A DNA stretch of 64,000 nt, from NCBI RefSeq assembly GCF_014640975.1, contig NZ_BMHO01000001.1:754166-818165 (forward strand), read 5' to 3'. The notes below the pieces were generated by a model. It searched no databases. It was not told the DNA's origin and saw nothing but the letters and a program-made list of their open reading frames with translations. The translations under genes were made by a program, and so were the position numbers. Source of the stretch: Microbacterium faecale. GTDB lineage: Bacteria > Actinomycetota > Actinomycetes > Actinomycetales > Microbacteriaceae. Below, in pieces: positions 60,315 to 64,000 of the stretch (positions are counted from its first letter, which is position 1; every line of letters starts with the position of its first letter).

Positions 60315-60887
60315 CTACGCGTCGGGAGAGCGCAGGTCGTCGAGGAGCGTCCGGAGCTCGCCGGCCATGTCGACCGATGGATCCAGGAGGAACTGGGTCT
60401 GCAGGCCGTCAGTCGCGGCAATGAGTGAGGTCGCCGTGCTCGCCGGATCGAAGTTGCTCCGTAGGGATCCGTCGAGCTGAGCCGCGGACAGGGCCGCGGT
60501 GAGAGACGTCCGCAGGCGCTTGTAGCGCTCGGTGAAGAACTCGTGTGCGCGGTGCGACGGGTCCGCCGCCGCGACCGAAAGCTGCGCATACAGCTGCACG
60601 AGGCCGGGCACCTCGGCGTTATGCGAGACGATGCGCAGCAATCCTGCGAGGGGGTCGTCGACAATCAGCGCGGCGTCGACTTCGTCGCGCTTCCGCAGGA
60701 CGGCGGTGAAGAGCTCGTCCTTGCTGTCGAAGTAGTGCAGCAGTCCGGCTTGGCTAAGACCGACGGCGTCCGCTATCTCGCGCACTGACGCGCGCCGGTA
60801 ACCGTGAGTGGCGACGACGTCGAGCGCGACGGACAGGATCTCGTCGCGTTTGGCGATCCCTTTCGCGTAGGCACCCCGTGATGTCAT
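60315..60887 (-). CDS. TetR-family transcriptional regulator
   Basis: A 190-residue regulator. The helix-turn-helix is EILSVALDVVATHGYRRASVREIADAVGLSQAGLLHYFDSKDELF in order, and the rest is the ligand-binding helical domain. The C-terminal segment VPGLVQLYAQLSVAAADPSHRAHEFF closely resembles VPGLVHLYVSLEAAAADPEHPAHEFF of the GH3-TetR fusion, so both belong to one subfamily and may bind similar sites or ligands. It is divergent from the GH3 gene at 60978; the gap holds an inverted repeat suited to control both genes. Confidence 0.9.
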   Translation of the reverse strand: MTSRGAYAKGIAKRDEILSVALDVVATHGYRRASVREIADAVGLSQAGLLHYFDSKDELFTAVLRKRDEVDAALIVDDPLAGLLRIVSHNAEVPGLVQLYAQLSVAAADPSHRAHEFFTERYKRLRTSLTAALSAAQLDGSLRSNFDPASTATSLIAATDGLQTQFLLDPSVDMAGELRTLLDDLRSPDA

Positions 60888-60898
60888 GCGCTCAGCAT

Positions 60899-60945
60899 AA
60901 AACCAAATGCCACTTGTTATCGAAAGTCGAACGGCATACGGTTTT
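60899..60945. promoter_or_regulatory. Operator candidate between divergent tetR and GH3 genes
   Basis: AAAACCAAATGCC (60899-60911) and GGCATACGGTTTT (60933-60945) are complementary at 11 of 13 positions, 21 bases apart. Within lies TTGTTA (60914-60919), and TACGGT (60937-60942) follows 17 bases later, a plausible promoter for the GH3 gene. Binding of the TetR protein here would affect both genes. Confidence 0.6.
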
Positions 60946-60977
60946 GATCATCCCCGCCGCCGATCCGATGGAGAATC

Positions 60978-63245
60978 ATGCCTGACGCCGCGTTCCCCGA
61001 CATCACCGTGCTCACGCTCGAGGAGAAGGCCGCGCTGACGAGCGGCCTCGACTTCTGGCGACTGAAGGCCATCGACCGCCTTGGCGTGCCGAGCATCATG
61101 ATGACCGACGGTCCGCACGGCCTCCGCAAGCAGGCGGGCGCGAGCGACCACCTCGGCCTCAATGCCTCCGTACCCGCGACCTGCTTCCCGCCCGCCGTTG
61201 GACTGGGCGCGAGTTGGGACCCCGAGCTCGCGACCCGCGTCGGTGCCGCCATCGGACGTGAGGCTGCGCTGGAGGACGTCGCGGTCGTGCTCGGGCCGGG
61301 GGTGAACATCAAGCGCTCGGTTCGCTGTGGCCGCAACTTCGAGTACTTCTCAGAGGACCCGATTCACGCCTCGAACATGGGATCCGGCATCGTGCGCGGC
61401 ATCCAGTCCCAGGGCGTCGGCGCCTCGGTGAAGCACTTCGCGGCGAACAACCAGGAGACCGACCGCATGCGCGTGTCGAGCGACGTGGACCCGCGCCCCC
61501 TTCGCGAGATCTACCTGCGCGCCTTCCAGGGGATTGTCGAGGACGAACAGCCGTGGACGGTGATGTGCTCCTACAACCGCGTGAACGGCGTGTACGTGTC
61601 GGAGGATCCGTTCCTGCTCACGGAGGTGCTGCGCGACGAATGGGGTTTCGAGGGTCTCGTGGTGAGCGACTGGGGCGCGTCGAACGTGCGCACCGCGGGG
61701 ATCCGCGCGGGAATGGACCTCGAGATGCCCGCCTCCGGCGGCGTCACGGATCGCCAGCTCGTTGAGGCGGTGCGCGACGGCAGCCTCGACGAAGCGGACC
61801 TCGACAGGTCCGCAGCGCGAGTGCTGACGCTCATCCGGCGTGCGACCGAGCGCGCTTCCGTGGAGGGCGCGCTCGACGTCGACGCGCATCACGCCCTTGC
61901 GCGAGAGGCTGCCGGTCGCTCGATCGTCATGCTGAAGAATGACGGCGGCCTGCTGCCGTTGCGACCGACGCAGAAGATCGCGGTGATCGGCGAGTTCGCC
62001 GAGAAGCCGCGTTTTCAGGGCGGCGGATCCAGCCACATCAATCCGACGCGCGTGGACGTTGCGCTCGACGCTATCCGCCAGGTCGCTCCGGAGGCGACGT
62101 ACGCGCCCGGCTACGTGCTGCCCGACGCACCCGAGGGAATCGGTATGAGTGCGGTGCGGTCGTCGAAGCCCGCGCCTGAGGTGCAGGACCGACTGCGCGC
62201 GGAGGCCGTGGAAGCGGCCGCGGTGGCCGACGTGGCCGTGGTGTTCGTCGGCCTCCCCGACGAGGACGAGTCGGAGGGCTTCGATCGCGACCACATCGAC
62301 CTGCCTGCGGAACACCTGGCGTTGATCGATGCGGTGGCCGCCGCGAACCCGAACGTCGTGGTCGTGCTGTCGAACGGGGGCGTCGTGGCGTTGCCGTTCG
62401 CGGACCGCGTGCCGGCGATCCTTGAAACCTGGCTCCTGGGGCAGGCGGGCGGATCGGGAACGGCCGACGTGCTGTTCGGCGCCGTGAACCCGTCCGGCCG
62501 CCTCGCCGAGTCGTTCCCGCACAGACTTGAGGACACTCCCGCCTTCAGCTCGTTTCCGGGCGAGGGGCAGCATGTGCGTTACGGCGAGGGGATCCACGTC
62601 GGCTACCGCTGGTACGATGCGCGTGCCATCGATGTGGCGTTCCCCTTCGGGCACGGCCTCAGCTACACGGCGTTCACGTACGGCGATGTGTCGGCTTCGT
62701 CGAACGCGAGTGGTGGAATCGACATCGTCGTCGACGTGACGAACATGGGGCCCGTCGTCGGCCGGGAGGTGGTTCAGGCATACGTGTCGGTCCCCGGGTC
62801 CGCGGTCGTCCGCGCCCCGCGTGAGCTCAAGGCGTTCCAGAGCGTCGAGATCCAACCGGGTGAGACGGTGACAGTGGCGCTGTCGGTGCGCCGCCGCGAT
62901 CTCGCCTACTGGGAGGTGCGCACGGATCAGTGGATCGTCGAACCGAGTGACTATTGCGTCGAGGTGGGTGCGTCGAGCCGTGACCTTCGCGGATCCGCGG
63001 TCGTATCGCTCGCCGGCGACGACCTCGTCATCCCGGTGTCGAGCGACGCATCGGTGGGCGACGCATTCGCGCACCCCGTCGTCGGGCCGGTCGCGCGTCG
63101 AAGTCTCGAATCCAGTCCTTTCGGCGCATTCATGATGCACGAGGGGGAGTTGACGCCGATGGGTAGGGACATGCCGCTCAGCCGTCTCGTGAGCTTCGGG
63201 GTGTCCCCGGATCTGCTGTCGCGCATTCTCGACGTCGGGAAGTAA
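60978..63245 (+). CDS. Beta-glucosidase-like glycoside hydrolase family 3
   Basis: A 755-residue GH3 enzyme. The first domain begins LTLEEKAALTSGLDFWRLKAI, with MTDGPHGLRKQ, the sugar-binding KHFAANNQETDR, and the nucleophile Asp in LVVSDWGASN. The second domain has the GGSSHINP loop and DESEGFDRDHIDLP with the likely acid/base Glu, and the third is fibronectin-III-like (VTNMGPVVGREVVQAYVSV). This is the intact form of the domain order that the GH3-TetR fusion lost. There is no signal peptide, so it acts on imported glycosides. ATG at 60978 has GGAGAATC upstream. It is divergent from the TetR gene. Confidence 0.93.
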   Translation: MPDAAFPDITVLTLEEKAALTSGLDFWRLKAIDRLGVPSIMMTDGPHGLRKQAGASDHLGLNASVPATCFPPAVGLGASWDPELATRVGAAIGREAALEDVAVVLGPGVNIKRSVRCGRNFEYFSEDPIHASNMGSGIVRGIQSQGVGASVKHFAANNQETDRMRVSSDVDPRPLREIYLRAFQGIVEDEQPWTVMCSYNRVNGVYVSEDPFLLTEVLRDEWGFEGLVVSDWGASNVRTAGIRAGMDLEMPASGGVTDRQLVEAVRDGSLDEADLDRSAARVLTLIRRATERASVEGALDVDAHHALAREAAGRSIVMLKNDGGLLPLRPTQKIAVIGEFAEKPRFQGGGSSHINPTRVDVALDAIRQVAPEATYAPGYVLPDAPEGIGMSAVRSSKPAPEVQDRLRAEAVEAAAVADVAVVFVGLPDEDESEGFDRDHIDLPAEHLALIDAVAAANPNVVVVLSNGGVVALPFADRVPAILETWLLGQAGGSGTADVLFGAVNPSGRLAESFPHRLEDTPAFSSFPGEGQHVRYGEGIHVGYRWYDARAIDVAFPFGHGLSYTAFTYGDVSASSNASGGIDIVVDVTNMGPVVGREVVQAYVSVPGSAVVRAPRELKAFQSVEIQPGETVTVALSVRRRDLAYWEVRTDQWIVEPSDYCVEVGASSRDLRGSAVVSLAGDDLVIPVSSDASVGDAFAHPVVGPVARRSLESSPFGAFMMHEGELTPMGRDMPLSRLVSFGVSPDLLSRILDVGK

Positions 63246-63371
63246 CGTCCGCAGCCGCGCCCGTGGCTTTGGGGGTGCGCTCGTCGTCCACCGTTCGGAC
63301 ACTGCATGCGGAGTGGCAGACACGGTTCGGTAACGAAACGCGAGCGCGAGTCGGTTCTTTGGCGCGGCGAG

Positions 63372-63400
63372 TTGTTATTGGTCAACCGGTTGGTCACAAT
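63372..63400 (+). promoter_or_regulatory. Promoter with LacI-like palindrome, second importer lipoprotein
   Basis: TTGTTA (-35, 63372-63377) and CACAAT (-10, 63395-63400) are 17 bases apart. CAACCGGTTG (63383-63392), a perfect palindrome with central CCGG typical of LacI-family operators, sits between them, and TTGGTC is repeated on both sides (63379 and 63390). Confidence 0.65.
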
Positions 63401-63470
63401 GGAGGTATCCAAAGTGACACTGATCGACGCCGCCGGGCGCGGACATCACTACGACGAAGTAAGGATGGCG

Positions 63471-64000
63471 ATGAAACGACAGCAGAAGTTTTCGAGAACG
63501 GTCGGTGCCGTGGTGCTCACCGCGCTGGCGCTCAGCGGTTGCTCGGCAGGCGCCGGGGAGAACGGCAACGAGGGCGCTTCTGGCGGCTCAGCCGATGCCA
63601 TCCTCAGCGTGGGATCGACTGTGGTCCCGCAGTCGTGGGACCCTGCCGACATCGGCGATGCGAACTACAAGCCGTACGCGCAAGCTGCATACGACTCCCT
63701 CATCCTCCGCGAACCTGACGGTGAGTACGTGCCGATGCTTGCCGAGTCATGGGAGTTCAGCGACGAGAACCGCACGATCACGCTTGACCTTCGTGACGAC
63801 GTGACGTTCTCGGATGGTGAACCATTCGACGCCGATGCCGTGGTGGCCAACTTCGAACACTTCTCCGCCGGTACGGGACCGCTGTCGACTCAGCTCGATG
63901 GCTTCGAATCGGCGGAGGCGATCGACGAGTTTACCGTCGAAGCGACGTTCGTGAATGCGATCCCCGATCTTGTGTATAACCTCTCGGATGCTGCCGGGCG
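63471..64000 (+). CDS. ABC importer substrate-binding lipoprotein, family 5 (3' partial)
   Basis: The frame runs off the right edge. The first 176 residues show a lipoprotein signal (GAVVLTALALSGCSAG, lipobox LSGC) and the family-5 solute-binding start (VGSTVVPQSWDPADIGDANY, ILREPDGEYVPMLAESWEFSDE, DLRDDVTFSDGEPFDADAVVANFEHF). It resembles the lipoprotein at 49524 closely in the same stretches, so it is a paralogue, probably with another ABC transporter outside the window. The start is ATG 63471, six bases after AAGG; ATG 63465 is possible. A promoter with a LacI-like palindrome lies 71 bases upstream. Confidence 0.88.
   Translation, partial: MKRQQKFSRTVGAVVLTALALSGCSAGAGENGNEGASGGSADAILSVGSTVVPQSWDPADIGDANYKPYAQAAYDSLILREPDGEYVPMLAESWEFSDENRTITLDLRDDVTFSDGEPFDADAVVANFEHFSAGTGPLSTQLDGFESAEAIDEFTVEATFVNAIPDLVYNLSDAAG

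Noticed and set aside
61350..63323. Open frame of 657 codons antisense to the GH3 gene
   Set aside because: His/Arg-rich shadow; the plus strand has full GH3 motifs.
33000..64000. Prophage or transposon borders around the catabolic island
   Set aside because: No integrase, transposase, tRNA target or matching flanking repeats were seen, and GGATCC density is similar to the rest of the window.

Overview
The window is a GC-rich (roughly 70% by eye) chromosomal segment of an actinobacterium. Coenzyme F420 genes, a mycothiol-type maleylpyruvate isomerase, a bicupin gentisate dioxygenase, LAxTG-type wall-sorting signals, an ECF41/SigJ sigma factor and heavy use of GTG and TTG starts all point that way; Microbacteriaceae is the most likely family, by inference. 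I saw no tRNA, rRNA, phage, transposase or CRISPR genes. Almost all DNA is coding, and many neighbouring genes overlap by 4 bases (ATGA or GTGA), so long translationally coupled operons are the rule.

1-13 kb is housekeeping and redox: a partial 3-hydroxyacyl-CoA dehydrogenase, hemL, luciferase-like F420/FMN oxidoreductases, and a minus-strand F420 operon (fbiC, a Baeyer-Villiger-type monooxygenase, fgd, cofC, an alkyltransferase-like gene). Two proteins of this operon have lost catalytic cysteines: the CofH half of FbiC has no CxxxCxxC radical-SAM motif, and the alkyltransferase homologue reads PAHR instead of PCHR. 13.9-14.4 kb is an unexplained array of seven units of about 72 bp between convergent genes.

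14.5-33 kb holds a heterodimeric ABC exporter, a D,D-carboxypeptidase homologue, a TPP-riboswitch-controlled thiamine-precursor transporter (ykoEDC type), a large LuxR-family ATPase regulator, a wall-anchored protein, two lipoproteins, rlmN, and a carboxymuconolactone decarboxylase-family gene coupled to sigJ behind an ECF41-like promoter.

33-49 kb holds a PadR regulator with a sulfatase, a cytochrome b561-like protein, two more LAxTG surface proteins (one a 5'-nucleotidase), cofE, a ddaH gene interrupted by one amber codon followed by rocD, a DUF1593 protein, and two overlapping sulfatases.

49.4-64 kb looks like a dedicated catabolic island. Divergent from the sulfatase pair runs one long plus-strand operon: peptide-type ABC importer (lipoprotein, permease, permease-ATPase fusion, ATPase), a glycoside hydrolase family 3 protein fused to a TetR-type regulator, gentisate 1,2-dioxygenase, an FAH-family hydrolase, maleylpyruvate isomerase and a flavin reductase. 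A TetR gene, a second GH3 enzyme and a second importer lipoprotein follow. Together they suggest uptake of a sulfated and/or glycosylated aromatic compound, removal of its sulfate and sugar, and ring cleavage through gentisate. The six-base palindrome GGATCC is strongly over-represented across the window.
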